Virus record (IMG/VR): IMGVR_UViG_3300020186_000074
Coordinates: 1 to 29,665 of that record
Reading direction: 5' to 3' (one strand)
DNA length: 29,665 nucleotides
From: a virus
The position numbers and the translations under genes are program-made. The notes beneath the pieces were generated by a model. That model was given only the letters and a program-made list of their open reading frames with translations. It was not told where the DNA came from and made no database searches. This document shows, piece by piece, positions 16,527 to 22,961 of the stretch (within the stretch, counting starts at the first letter, position 1; each line of letters begins with the position of its first letter).

Positions 16527-16706
16527 ATGCGCAACCTGTCCAAGTACCGCAAGGCGATCGCCGCCTTCATCGTGCCGTTCCTCGCCCTGCCGCTCGCCGG
16601 CTGGGTCTCCGGGGAGGTCGCGTTCAGCGCGTCCGTCCTGGCCGGGACGGTCATCGCCGCCGTCTCGGGCGTCGCCACCTACCTGTTCCCGAACGAGGAG
16701 AACTGA
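16527..16706 (+). CDS. holin, two membrane segments
   Basis: A 59-residue protein with a basic N-terminus (MRNLSKYRKA), two hydrophobic segments (AIAAFIVPFLALPLAGWVSG and VLAGTVIAAVSGVATYLF) and an acidic end (PNEEN), the usual plan of small actinophage holins that let the endolysin reach the wall. GGAGG (16512-16516) is 10 bases before the ATG. It directly follows the endolysin, and its stop overlaps the next ATG. Confidence 0.8.
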   Translation: MRNLSKYRKAIAAFIVPFLALPLAGWVSGEVAFSASVLAGTVIAAVSGVATYLFPNEEN

Positions 16707-16774
16707 TGGACCTGCTCACCATCCTGATCGTGCTCGGAATCGTCTGCGCCGTCGTGTTCATCGTGCGCCGGTAG
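16706..16774 (+). CDS. 22-residue membrane peptide
   Basis: A complete frame of 22 residues (MDLLTILIVLGIVCAVVFIV, then RR): a single hydrophobic segment ending in two arginines. It starts within the holin stop (TGATG at 16704-16708), so translation would be coupled to the holin. It could modulate holin action or be an independent small membrane protein. Composition is far from random, which supports a real gene. Confidence 0.6.
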   Translation: MDLLTILIVLGIVCAVVFIVRR

Positions 16775-16816
16775 GAGTGGGTTTCCTCGCCGACTGACTG
16801 GACATGGAGGCGTGAA

Positions 16817-17140
16817 GTGAGCGAGGGGGATCACGACGCCGCCGCTATGTGGCCGGAGATCGAAGCGCACCTGGACGACGCTCTGCGCGAGGCGCAAGGC
16901 ATCCTGCGCCGCCCGGACGGACTGGACGTACTGATCCGTCAGCGGTACCTCGCGGGCTGCAAGGAGCACGACGGCGACTGGATCACCCGCCCCCTGCACT
17001 GGTTCGACGCCGAAGCCCGCGAGGAGGTCGCCGACCTGCTGACCTACCTCGCCATGCGCCGAGTGCGCGCTGAGCGGCTGTACCGCGGCACATTGTCTCG
17101 CGGTACAGCGCCGCGCCACCTTTCTGCCGACCCGCCGTAG
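16817..17140 (+). CDS. small helical protein, possibly MazG-like
   Basis: A 107-residue protein starting at GTG 16817 with GGAGG (16806-16810) 6 bases before. The core RYLAGCKEHDGDWITRPLHW and FDAEAREEVADLLTYLAMRR resembles the helix pattern with E-E-x-x-D seen in phage proteins related to all-alpha nucleotide pyrophosphohydrolases (MazG type), but not all metal-binding residues can be assigned. The last 30 residues are encoded by two strong inverted repeats and are probably not part of the fold. The function is tentative. Confidence 0.65.
   Translation: MSEGDHDAAAMWPEIEAHLDDALREAQGILRRPDGLDVLIRQRYLAGCKEHDGDWITRPLHWFDAEAREEVADLLTYLAMRRVRAERLYRGTLSRGTAPRHLSADPP
17077..17109. repeat. 11-bp perfect inverted repeat
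   Basis: GCTGTACCGCG (17077-17087) and its exact complement CGCGGTACAGC (17099-17109) are separated by 11 bases, inside the 3' end of the 107-residue gene. It could be an operator for the adjacent regulator, or the first of two hairpins ending transcription. Confidence 0.65.
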
Positions 17141-17150
17141 AAGTGGCGCG
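17112..17150 (+). terminator. hairpin across a stop codon, end of lysis block
   Basis: CGCGCCAC (17112-17119) pairs with GTGGCGCG (17143-17150), extended by TTCT with AGAA (17139-17142). The hairpin spans the TAG at 17138-17140 and comes 2 bases after another inverted repeat. No T-tract follows. It probably ends or weakens read-through of the structural/lysis transcript. Confidence 0.55.
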
Positions 17151-17208
17151 TGGTGCCGGGAGTCGCCGCTACGGCCCGTAGTGCTACCTGCTTTCGCTGG
17201 CCCCCGGC

Positions 17209-17236
17209 TTGACACCGGCAGATATGCGGGTATACG
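17209..17236 (+). promoter_or_regulatory. sigma-70-like promoter, probably leaderless
   Basis: A perfect TTGACA at 17209-17214, a 16-base spacer, and TATACG at 17231-17236. The regulator ATG is at 17245, so a transcript starting 6-8 bases after the -10 box would begin at or within two or three bases of the start codon. No ribosome site precedes that ATG. It is the only convincing promoter seen in the window. Confidence 0.7.
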
Positions 17237-17244
17237 ATCGCCGC

Positions 17245-17469
17245 ATGAACGTGAGCACCGAGAGAATCCGCGAAGCGCGCAAGGCCGCCGGCATGTCGCA
17301 GCGTGTCCTGGCCGTCGCGGTCGGCGTGTCCGAGGACACGATCCGCCGCACGGAGCAGGGCACCCACGAGACGGGCGCCAACGTGCTCGGCCGGATCGCT
17401 CAGGTTCTCGGAGTCAGCGTCGATGACCTCTACGAACACGCAACCGACCCGGCCCCCACCGCTGCCTAG
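17245..17469 (+). CDS. XRE-family regulator (Cro/CI-like)
   Basis: A 74-residue DNA-binding protein that is essentially one helix-turn-helix domain: IREARKAAGMSQRVLAVAVG followed by VSEDTIRRTEQGTH and VLGRIAQVLGVSVDDLYEHA. Proteins of this type control phage early or lysogeny genes. The ATG at 17245 is chosen because the open frame upstream passes through the promoter itself. It heads the long right-arm gene chain, so it may regulate its own promoter. There is no second domain for dimerisation or cleavage, which favours a Cro-like or small-repressor role. Confidence 0.8.
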   Translation: MNVSTERIREARKAAGMSQRVLAVAVGVSEDTIRRTEQGTHETGANVLGRIAQVLGVSVDDLYEHATDPAPTAA

Positions 17470-17511
17470 GCGATGACGGGGACCGGGCCAGATGACGGGG
17501 AGAGTAACACC

Positions 17512-17757
17512 ATGAAGTCCATGAGCGACCGCCAGACGGCGAACCTGTTCAACGATCGACTGGTCGAGGCGGCCCAGGTCATCGAGCGGCTCTATGCCGT
17601 GATCGGCGACCTGCGCTGCACCGTGAAGCGCCTCATCATCGAGCGCGACGGCACGCACAAGGCCAACCTGGTCCTGTTCGCCGACCGGACCCGCCTCGCC
17701 CGCGAGAACCTCGCGCTCCGTGCCGACCTCACCGCCGCCCTCCGGGGTGAGCGATGA
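17512..17757 (+). CDS. coiled-coil protein, unknown
   Basis: An 81-residue charged helical protein (NLFNDRLVEAAQVIERLYAV, TRLARENLALRADLTAALRG). The start at 17512 is preferred over 17473 because GGGGAGAG (17497-17504) lies 7 bases upstream; an ATG at 17521 is also possible. It ends ALRGER, encoded by one copy of a 29-base direct repeat that spans the junction to the next gene. Function unknown. Confidence 0.65.
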   Translation: MKSMSDRQTANLFNDRLVEAAQVIERLYAVIGDLRCTVKRLIIERDGTHKANLVLFADRTRLARENLALRADLTAALRGER

Positions 17758-17760
17758 CCC
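17732..17760 (+). repeat. 29-base direct repeat, copy 1
   Basis: A perfect 29-base sequence found again at 17968-17996. It covers the last codons of one gene, a GGGGTGAGCG ribosome-site region and the start of the next gene. Confidence 0.9.
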
Positions 17761-17993
17761 GCCGCATCATTGGCACATGGAACCCCGCCAATGAGGGGAA
17801 GTTCATAATGACGCCGCGGCGCAAAACGGGGTGCGCGCGGAAGGCATACCGCCCCGCCGCGAAGGCGCTCCCTCCCGTGTATGTGGTGAAGGTTGACCAC
17901 GCCAGCAGGCGCGCCTATCGGATGATCCCGAGCGGCGGACCTCGAAACCTTCATCGGACGTATCGGCCCGCCGCCCTCCGGGGTGAGCGATGA
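17754..17993 (+). CDS. small basic protein between direct repeats
   Basis: A 79-residue basic protein of unknown function ([40 protein letters not shown]). Its ATG overlaps the preceding stop. A second in-frame ATG at 17808 has GGGGAAG upstream and could be the real start. The gene is bounded by the two copies of the 29-base repeat, and its last residues (ALRGER) equal those of the gene before it, so it may have been inserted or exchanged as a unit. Confidence 0.6.
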   Translation: MTRRIIGTWNPANEGKFIMTPRRKTGCARKAYRPAAKALPPVYVVKVDHASRRAYRMIPSGGPRNLHRTYRPAALRGER

Positions 17994-17996
17994 CCC
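17968..17996 (+). repeat. 29-base direct repeat, copy 2
   Basis: Identical to 17732-17760 and 236 bases away from it. It again spans a stop/start junction (ATGA at 17990). Confidence 0.9.
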
Positions 17997-18355
17997 CCGA
18001 CGAGATCGCCGAGACGCTGCGGCTGCACGGGATGTGGCTTCGCGGCGGGACCGCCGGTTTGCGCGCCGACCTCTCCGGGGCGAACCTCTCCGGGGCGTTC
18101 CTCTCCGGGGCGAACCTCAGAGGGGCGTTCCTCTCCGGGGCGGACCTCAGCGAGGCGAACCTCTCCGGGGCGAACCTCTCCTGGGCGAACCTCTCCGGGG
18201 CGTTCCTCTCCGGGGCGAACCTCAGAGGGGCGAACCTCTCCGGGGCGGACCTCTACAAGGCGTACCTCTCCGGGGCGTTCCTCTCCTGGGCGAAGATCAG
18301 CGCCGATCAGGTCGAGCAGATCATCGCGGCGCTGGGAATCGAGGTGACGCAGTGA
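17990..18355 (+). CDS. pentapeptide-repeat protein
   Basis: A 121-residue protein whose residues about 24-104 are some sixteen pentapeptides of the A(D/N)LSG type ([20 protein letters not shown]). Such proteins fold as a right-handed square beta-helix; some mimic DNA and bind gyrase, but most phage members have no known role. An N-terminal helix ([19 protein letters not shown]) and C-terminal helix ([17 protein letters not shown]) cap the solenoid. The DNA has a 15-base period (CTCTCCGGGGCGAAC), evidence of recent repeat expansion. It is coupled to its neighbours by ATGA and GTGA overlaps. Confidence 0.9.
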   Translation: MTPDEIAETLRLHGMWLRGGTAGLRADLSGANLSGAFLSGANLRGAFLSGADLSEANLSGANLSWANLSGAFLSGANLRGANLSGADLYKAYLSGAFLSWAKISADQVEQIIAALGIEVTQ

Positions 18356-18531
18356 CCCCCGACGAGGCGCTCATCGTGGAGCTTCGCGCGGAGGTGGCGC
18401 GCCTCCACGACGAGGTCGCTGTCCTGCGGCGGACGAACCACGAGCTGGTCCGCCAGCTCGGGGGAAGCACTTACTCCGTGGCCGACGCCGCCGAGCGCGA
18501 GGCACGCGAGCACCTGGAGCGTGAGGCATGA
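18352..18531 (+). CDS. short coiled-coil protein
   Basis: A 59-residue protein from a GTG overlapping the pentapeptide gene stop (GTGA). It begins with the same TPDE as its upstream neighbour, then [20 protein letters not shown] with leucine heptads, a typical coiled coil. The same frame is open through the upstream gene but only as a repeat-derived shadow. Function unknown. Confidence 0.6.
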   Translation: MTPDEALIVELRAEVARLHDEVAVLRRTNHELVRQLGGSTYSVADAAEREAREHLEREA

Positions 18532-18698
18532 ACCCCGTCGAGGTGGGCCAGGCCGGCGGTGGCGACCACGACGGGGCGCAGTTCGAGCGCGACCTGCGCG
18601 GTGACCACGACGGGCCGCACTCCTACTGGACGCCCGCCTACGGAACGCACGAGACTCAGACGATCGCCGGGGCACTCTCGGCATGGGAGGACCGATGA
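18528..18698 (+). CDS. small unknown protein with DHDG repeats
   Basis: A 56-residue acidic protein with two GDHDG motifs (GGDHDGAQFERDLRGDHDGP) and HSYWTPAYGTHETQTIAG. ATGA overlaps at both ends put it in the gene chain. The Asp-rich repeats might bind metal, but this is a guess. Confidence 0.55.
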   Translation: MNPVEVGQAGGGDHDGAQFERDLRGDHDGPHSYWTPAYGTHETQTIAGALSAWEDR

Positions 18699-19549
18699 CC
18701 GACGAGACGATCAAGTACCCGAGCGTGACGGGCCTCACCGGCCTGTTGCCGAAGAACCTGACGTGGTGGGCGGGCAACGCCGTCGCGGCGTGCGCGCTCG
18801 ATGAGCGTGCCGATTGGGCGCACCTGCCCACCAGGGACGAGCAGTTCGACTACATCAAGCGGGCGCACGACCGCATCAAGAACACGGCGGCCGACCTGGG
18901 GACCGAGGTTCACAAGTTCGTGGAGGCGCAGAACCTCGGCAAGCCCGTCCCGACCTGGCCGCTCCCGGTCAAGGCGCGCATGTTGCACTTCGCCCGCTTC
19001 GTGGAGGACTTCGCCCCCCGCGTCGAGTCGGCCGAGGTGAAGGTGTACCACGACGACTGGCGCGACGGACTGAGGCAGGGCGGGGGCCACCCAAACCGCT
19101 ACGCTGGCACGCTCGACATGATCGCGGAGATCGACGGGCACCTGTCGATCATCGACATCAAGACCGGGAAGAACGTGTGGCCTGAGGCGTGTCTACAGAT
19201 CAACGCCTACGCCTACGCCGACTTCCTGATCGCCGATCCGTTCCACCCCGGCGCGAAGCAGTTCACGCCGCCGCGCCGCAAGCGGTGGTATGAGTGGCAC
19301 GGCCCGGCTGAGGACGAGATTCCGATGCCCGAGATCACCAAGGGCTACGTGCTGCACCTGCGCAACGACGGCTACGACCTCCACGAGGTGCCGATCGGCG
19401 ACGAGTTCTACGAGATGTTCCTCGCGCTGTTCTCGGTGGACCGCTGGGAGCGGACGCTGAAGAAGGCGGCGCTCACCGGCATCGTGCAGCCGCCGTTCAA
19501 CGAGAAGCGCGCGGAGCAGGCCATCGCCGAGTTCGGGGGGGCTGCCTGA
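18695..19549 (+). CDS. Cas4/RecB-like PD-(D/E)XK exonuclease
   Basis: A 284-residue nuclease of the RecB/Cas4 superfamily, probably acting on DNA ends in recombination. Motifs in order: His73 (LGTEVHKFVE), Asp141 (RYAGTLDMIAE), Asp154-x-Lys156 (LSIIDIKTGK) and Gln168 (CLQINAYAYA). No iron-sulfur cysteine cluster was seen, unlike many Cas4 proteins. The start at 18695 (ATGA overlap, GGGAGG just upstream) is preferred over ATG 18683. The next gene encodes a Gp3-like protein, a frequent pairing in actinophage recombination modules. Confidence 0.85.
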   Translation: MTDETIKYPSVTGLTGLLPKNLTWWAGNAVAACALDERADWAHLPTRDEQFDYIKRAHDRIKNTAADLGTEVHKFVEAQNLGKPVPTWPLPVKARMLHFARFVEDFAPRVESAEVKVYHDDWRDGLRQGGGHPNRYAGTLDMIAEIDGHLSIIDIKTGKNVWPEACLQINAYAYADFLIADPFHPGAKQFTPPRRKRWYEWHGPAEDEIPMPEITKGYVLHLRNDGYDLHEVPIGDEFYEMFLALFSVDRWERTLKKAALTGIVQPPFNEKRAEQAIAEFGGAA

Positions 19550-20517
19550 TGGCGATTCTCGACATCCAGCGGCGCCAGCGCGAGCTCGGCCGTATCCGCA
19601 TGGGCGACAAGGGCGGCAAGGGGCAGCCGCAGAAGCTGTCCGAGTTCCGGCTGACCTCTCCCGCCCGCCACCTGCTCGAGCACGCCGCCGCCCTGTGGGG
19701 TGGTGAGGTGCGCGAGTGGCCGGGGTCGCCCTCCGAGGGGCAGTACGAGCTGTACACCAAGACCGACACGCTGCCCATCGTCATCCCGCCGAGCGCCGAG
19801 CCCGTGTCTCAGTGGTACGAGCAATGGAGCGCGGGGGGCTGCACGCACCGCTGCGACGGGGCGCGCAACCACATCACCGAGACGCCCTGCTCGTGCGACG
19901 CCGACGACCGGGCGTGCAAGGCGACCACGCGCATCAACGTGATGCTCCCCGACCTGCCCGACGTGGGCGTGTGGCGGCTGGAGACGCACGGAATCAACGC
20001 CGCCTACGAGCTGCCGGGCACGATCGACGTGATCCAGATGTCATCGGCCACGGGCCGGTTCCTGACGGGTCGCCTGCGGATCGAGCACCGGACGTCCAAG
20101 AAGGCGGGACTCACGCGCAAGTTCATCGTCCCCGTGATTGACCTCGACGTCACGATGGGGGCGCTCATGTCTGGGGAGGTCCAGTCACCCTCCCTGGGCA
20201 CCGGGGGGGGTGAGCTCCCGGACGTAGTGTCTCCGGTCGCAGCTCTCCCCTCCGGTCAGGCGTCGGATGAGCCCTCGGACGGGTCGGTGGACACGGCCGA
20301 GGGCTCTCCGCGCACCATCACCCAGCCGCAGATCGCTCGCATGATGGCCGTCGCCAAGGAGCACGACGTGACGGTCGAGGACCTCAAGCTGGTCGTCCGT
20401 GACATCGCGGGGGTCGCGAGCCGCAAGGACATCCCGGTCGAACGGTACGACGACGTGATCGCCGCCCTGTCGGGCGAGATGGTCACCAACAACGAGCGCA
20501 TGGAGGACCCGGCATGA
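19549..20517 (+). CDS. phiC31 Gp3-like (recombination directionality factor-like) protein
   Basis: A 322-residue protein matching the family of phiC31 gp3, which in that phage binds the serine integrase and switches it to excision. Family-like stretches are ELGRIRMGDKGGKGQPQKLS, EFRLTSPARHLLEHAAALWG, a Cys-rich centre (Cys98, 102, 114, 116, 123; GGCTHRCDG) and TRINVMLPDLPDVGVWRLET. Many phages without a serine integrase carry such proteins, where a general recombination role is likelier. After an acidic linker, residues about 256-315 form a helical domain (ITQPQIARMMAVAKEHDVTV) like the tails of some annealing proteins. An eight-G run sits at the linker. Confidence 0.75.
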   Translation: MAILDIQRRQRELGRIRMGDKGGKGQPQKLSEFRLTSPARHLLEHAAALWGGEVREWPGSPSEGQYELYTKTDTLPIVIPPSAEPVSQWYEQWSAGGCTHRCDGARNHITETPCSCDADDRACKATTRINVMLPDLPDVGVWRLETHGINAAYELPGTIDVIQMSSATGRFLTGRLRIEHRTSKKAGLTRKFIVPVIDLDVTMGALMSGEVQSPSLGTGGGELPDVVSPVAALPSGQASDEPSDGSVDTAEGSPRTITQPQIARMMAVAKEHDVTVEDLKLVVRDIAGVASRKDIPVERYDDVIAALSGEMVTNNERMEDPA

Positions 20518-20798
20518 TCGCCCACGCCCACGTCCCGCCGCCGCCGATCATCGTGGCCGTGGCCCGCGAGACGCGCCGCAGCGGATGGCCGCACGAGATC
20601 ACCCAGGCCGAGGCGGCTGCCGTGACGCGAGCGGCCTTCCGGGCGCAGCACCTCCGCTCCGGTAGCGGCCAGTGCCTATTCGGCGCGACCGTCGCCCGCG
20701 TCACCTGCACGTTCACCCCGACCGGCCGGCCCACGTACGTCGTGAAGGTGCGCGTGCGCCAGACCGGCGCGTGGTCATGGCTGCGGGTGGCATCGTGA
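20514..20798 (+). CDS. unknown small protein
   Basis: A 94-residue protein with an N-terminal Pro-rich stretch, a helix (EITQAEAAAVTRAAFRAQHL) and C-terminal strands (VARVTCTFTPTGRPTYVVKV). It looks like a compact alpha-beta protein, but no family is recognised. ATGA and GTGA overlaps link it to its neighbours. Confidence 0.65.
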   Translation: MIAHAHVPPPPIIVAVARETRRSGWPHEITQAEAAAVTRAAFRAQHLRSGSGQCLFGATVARVTCTFTPTGRPTYVVKVRVRQTGAWSWLRVAS

Positions 20799-21052
20799 AC
20801 GACGCCAGGTTGTGGACCCAGGAGGAGGCGTCTCGCCAGATTGCGCGCGTCCTTCATGTCATGGCGGACTACTACGCCGGGGTCGATGAAACGCTTTCGG
20901 AGGAGGAGTGGACGGCCCGGAAGCAGCGGTTACACGACGACATGATCCTCCTTGGCCCGGAGTCGAACAAGTTCGCGCGGATGCTCTACATGGATGCGGT
21001 CCGCTTCGCGCCGACGTGCTTCCCGTTGACTGAGTCGGAGCCGACGTCGTGA
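20795..21052 (+). CDS. unknown helical protein
   Basis: An 85-residue helical protein from a GTG overlapping the previous stop; an in-frame ATG at 20777 is the alternative. Notable segments are WTQEEASRQIARVLHVMADY and LSEEEWTARKQRLHDDMILL. No family recognised. Confidence 0.65.
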   Translation: MNDARLWTQEEASRQIARVLHVMADYYAGVDETLSEEEWTARKQRLHDDMILLGPESNKFARMLYMDAVRFAPTCFPLTESEPTS

Positions 21053-21351
21053 ACGCCCGCATCGTGATCGACGCTGAGGCTTTCGAGGCTGCTGCCGACG
21101 ACCCCCGATTCCAGCCGATGAACGAGGCTGCCGATCGGAACCTGCGAGAGCTCCGGTCCCAGGGGCGCTTCTACCCGTACGACGTCAACGGCGACGGCAC
21201 GGAGGTCCCGGTGGCCGTGATCTACGAGGGCTCCGAGCGGCTGCGGCGCTGGTCATGGCCGGTCGCCCTCGGGACGCTCGCGAGCATCGCCCTGATCGGC
21301 TTCGTGGTGGACCGGCTCGTCTGGCTCATCGTGCGGGCGGTCGGGTCGTGA
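21049..21351 (+). CDS. small tail-anchored membrane protein
   Basis: A 100-residue protein from a GTG start (GTGA overlap). The soluble N-terminal part is acidic (IDAEAFEAAADDPRFQPMNE); near the C-terminus is one membrane segment (VALGTLASIALIGFVVDRLV). This layout suggests anchoring with the body in the cytoplasm. No known phage family; possible roles include superinfection exclusion, as a guess from topology only. Confidence 0.65.
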   Translation: MNARIVIDAEAFEAAADDPRFQPMNEAADRNLRELRSQGRFYPYDVNGDGTEVPVAVIYEGSERLRRWSWPVALGTLASIALIGFVVDRLVWLIVRAVGS

Positions 21352-21626
21352 GCGCCGAGCCGTTGACGAGTCAGGAGCGGTTTGACCGCCTCTTCACGTT
21401 CGGCGCCGATCCCGACGATGCCATCGTCCACTCGGCCAAGACGGTCAGGCGCTACGAGGCCACCGTGCAGGCCGAGACGGCTCGCGCTGACGCAGCCGAG
21501 GTGCGGGCGGAGCGGCTGGCCGAGACGATTCGGTGGGCACGAAGCCGCGCGCTCCGCCACGACGAGGTCCTAGTTCACCAGCTGACGGAAGTTCTCGCCG
21601 CATACCGGCCGGAGGGCGAGCGATGA
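21348..21626 (+). CDS. coiled-coil paralogue 1
   Basis: A 92-residue protein from GTG 21348. It starts VSAEPLTSQERFDRL and contains the coiled-coil unit EATVQAETARADAAEVRAER, followed by LAE. The opening and the unit recur in the gene at 24745, and partly in those at 24091 and 23583. Function unknown. Bases 21456-21524 match 24871-24939 at 65 of 69 positions. Confidence 0.7.
   Translation: MSAEPLTSQERFDRLFTFGADPDDAIVHSAKTVRRYEATVQAETARADAAEVRAERLAETIRWARSRALRHDEVLVHQLTEVLAAYRPEGER
21456..21524 (+). repeat. 69-base coiled-coil unit, copy 1
   Basis: Encodes EATVQAETARADAAEVRAER plus LAE and matches 24871-24939 with 4 mismatches. This is far closer than the rest of the two genes. Confidence 0.85.
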
Positions 21627-22393
21627 GCGCGCAGACGAAGCGGCGATGCAACGGGAAGACCTGCATCACGATCCTCTCGTCCTACAACTCGGACCCCGAA
21701 GGGCTCTGCGGGCCATGCCGGCGGGCGGATACCGACGCCGCCGTCCTCCGGTTCCGGGCGCAGATGGAGAAGCGCGATGCCGCCCCACCGGTGACGCGCG
21801 CGCACACGCAGATGTGGCGGGTGCTGCGAGCCATGCCGGCGAGTGCGCGTGAGATCGCTGCGGCGACCGGCATCGGTCTCGACAAGGTGCGCATCACCGC
21901 GCACGACGCATGTGCAGATGGCAGGGCGGGGCAGCGCAAGCGCACGCGGTCGGGGTCGCAGGGCGAGAGGACCGAGTACGTGTGCCTCGTCGATCTGCCT
22001 ATGCCGACCGGGGCCGGGAACGCGAAGTACACGCGGGAGTCGCTGATCGTGGCGCTCCACGACATGCGCCGGTTTCTCGGGCGGGCTCCGATCGCCGAGG
22101 ACTGTGGCACCCCCTGGCCCTCGCGCTCCACGTTCGAACGCCACTTCAAGTCGTGGAACGAGGCGCTCCACGCGGCGGGAATCAGGGCGAAGGTCGCGCC
22201 GCGTGCCGACCTTGTCCGGCTCCTGTCCGAAGGACCCTCGACGTCTACCGAACTGTCTAAGCGCCTTGGGCGCAGCGTCAACGCCGTGACGAGCAACCTC
22301 TTCCAGATGTACCGAGACGGTGTCGCCGAGCGCGAGTGGATCCCGCAAGGCCGACGCTACGTCTACCGGCTCGTGCCGAGTCGGCCCGCGTGA
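21623..22393 (+). CDS. DNA-binding protein: zinc knuckle, two winged helices, HNH-associated repeat
   Basis: A 256-residue protein (ATGA overlap at 21623) built of four parts: a Cys4 zinc motif (Cys9, 14, 29, 32), a winged-helix-like region at about 62-122 (MWRVLRAMPASAREIAAATG), a homing-endonuclease-associated repeat at about 136-187 (YTRESLIVALHDMRRFLGRA, FERHFKSWNEALHAAG), and a second winged helix at about 192-250 (LVRLLSEGPSTSTELSKRLG). No HNH catalytic domain is present. The repeat type usually gives DNA target recognition to HNH enzymes, so this is more likely a regulator or a nuclease-derived DNA-binding protein. Confidence 0.75.
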   Translation: MSAQTKRRCNGKTCITILSSYNSDPEGLCGPCRRADTDAAVLRFRAQMEKRDAAPPVTRAHTQMWRVLRAMPASAREIAAATGIGLDKVRITAHDACADGRAGQRKRTRSGSQGERTEYVCLVDLPMPTGAGNAKYTRESLIVALHDMRRFLGRAPIAEDCGTPWPSRSTFERHFKSWNEALHAAGIRAKVAPRADLVRLLSEGPSTSTELSKRLGRSVNAVTSNLFQMYRDGVAEREWIPQGRRYVYRLVPSRPA

Positions 22394-22602
22394 GCGTGGT
22401 GACGTTCGACGCCATCGGGTGGAACCCGGACTACACCGCGACGGGAGACCCGCGCGTGCCCGAAGTCTGCTCCTGGTGCCTTGGGGCGCGGTTGCTGCTC
22501 GAGACGCTTGAGCTGGGGACGGTGGGCGAGCTGATCCCCGTGCAGTGCCGGGGCTGCGGTGGCACGGGCAAGGCCTACATCGACCGGAGGGGGACGACGT
22601 GA
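22390..22602 (+). CDS. small zinc-ribbon protein
   Basis: A 70-residue protein from GTG 22390 (GTGA overlap) with CSWC and CRGCGGTGKAY, a DnaJ-like CxxCxGxG half. Together they make a four-cysteine zinc site. Partner or nucleic-acid binding is likely; the exact role is unknown. Confidence 0.7.
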   Translation: MSVVTFDAIGWNPDYTATGDPRVPEVCSWCLGARLLLETLELGTVGELIPVQCRGCGGTGKAYIDRRGTT

Positions 22603-22961
22603 TGGACGCCTACACGATGCACCTGCTGAGGCTCCTGCTCTCGCATGACCGGGCGGGGTGGTGCGGGCTGCACATCTGGCCGAACGCGGACACCGGTGGC
22701 CCGTCTGTGCATCTCTCCTTGCACGACGACCAGCCCATCTTCAACTTCAGCGCGGAGACGCTGGAGGAGGCGATCAGGGACGCGCTCACGGAACTCGGCG
22801 TCGAGGTGCCGGAGCGGCCGAGCGCGAAGAAGGTGGCGAGGTGCGCTGCCGACTTCGCCGAGGTCGCTCTCTACGGGCCCGAAGGGGCTCGCGGGTACCT
22901 CCGCGGCCTCTACGCCCGCGAGCCGCTGACCGTGATCGCGATGCTGGAGGGCGAGGCGTGA
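22602..22961 (+). CDS. unknown protein
   Basis: A 119-residue protein. ATG 22602 shares a base with the preceding stop, with GGAGGGGG (22586-22593) 8 bases before; a GTG at 22599 is also possible. Strands (GLHIWPNADTGGPSVHLSLH) and helices (ETLEEAIRDALTELGVEV, VARCAADFAEVALYG) suggest an alpha-beta fold. No family recognised. Confidence 0.65.
   Translation: MDAYTMHLLRLLLSHDRAGWCGLHIWPNADTGGPSVHLSLHDDQPIFNFSAETLEEAIRDALTELGVEVPERPSAKKVARCAADFAEVALYGPEGARGYLRGLYAREPLTVIAMLEGEA

Noticed and set aside
17983-18351. Frame with [10 protein letters not shown]-type repeats overlapping the pentapeptide gene
   Set aside because: It is the +2 shadow of the 15-base DNA repeat. Only the part from GTG 18352 is kept as a gene.
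17990-18355. Regular short repeats considered as a CRISPR array
   Set aside because: The period is 15 bases without unique spacers, and the frame encodes a pentapeptide solenoid.
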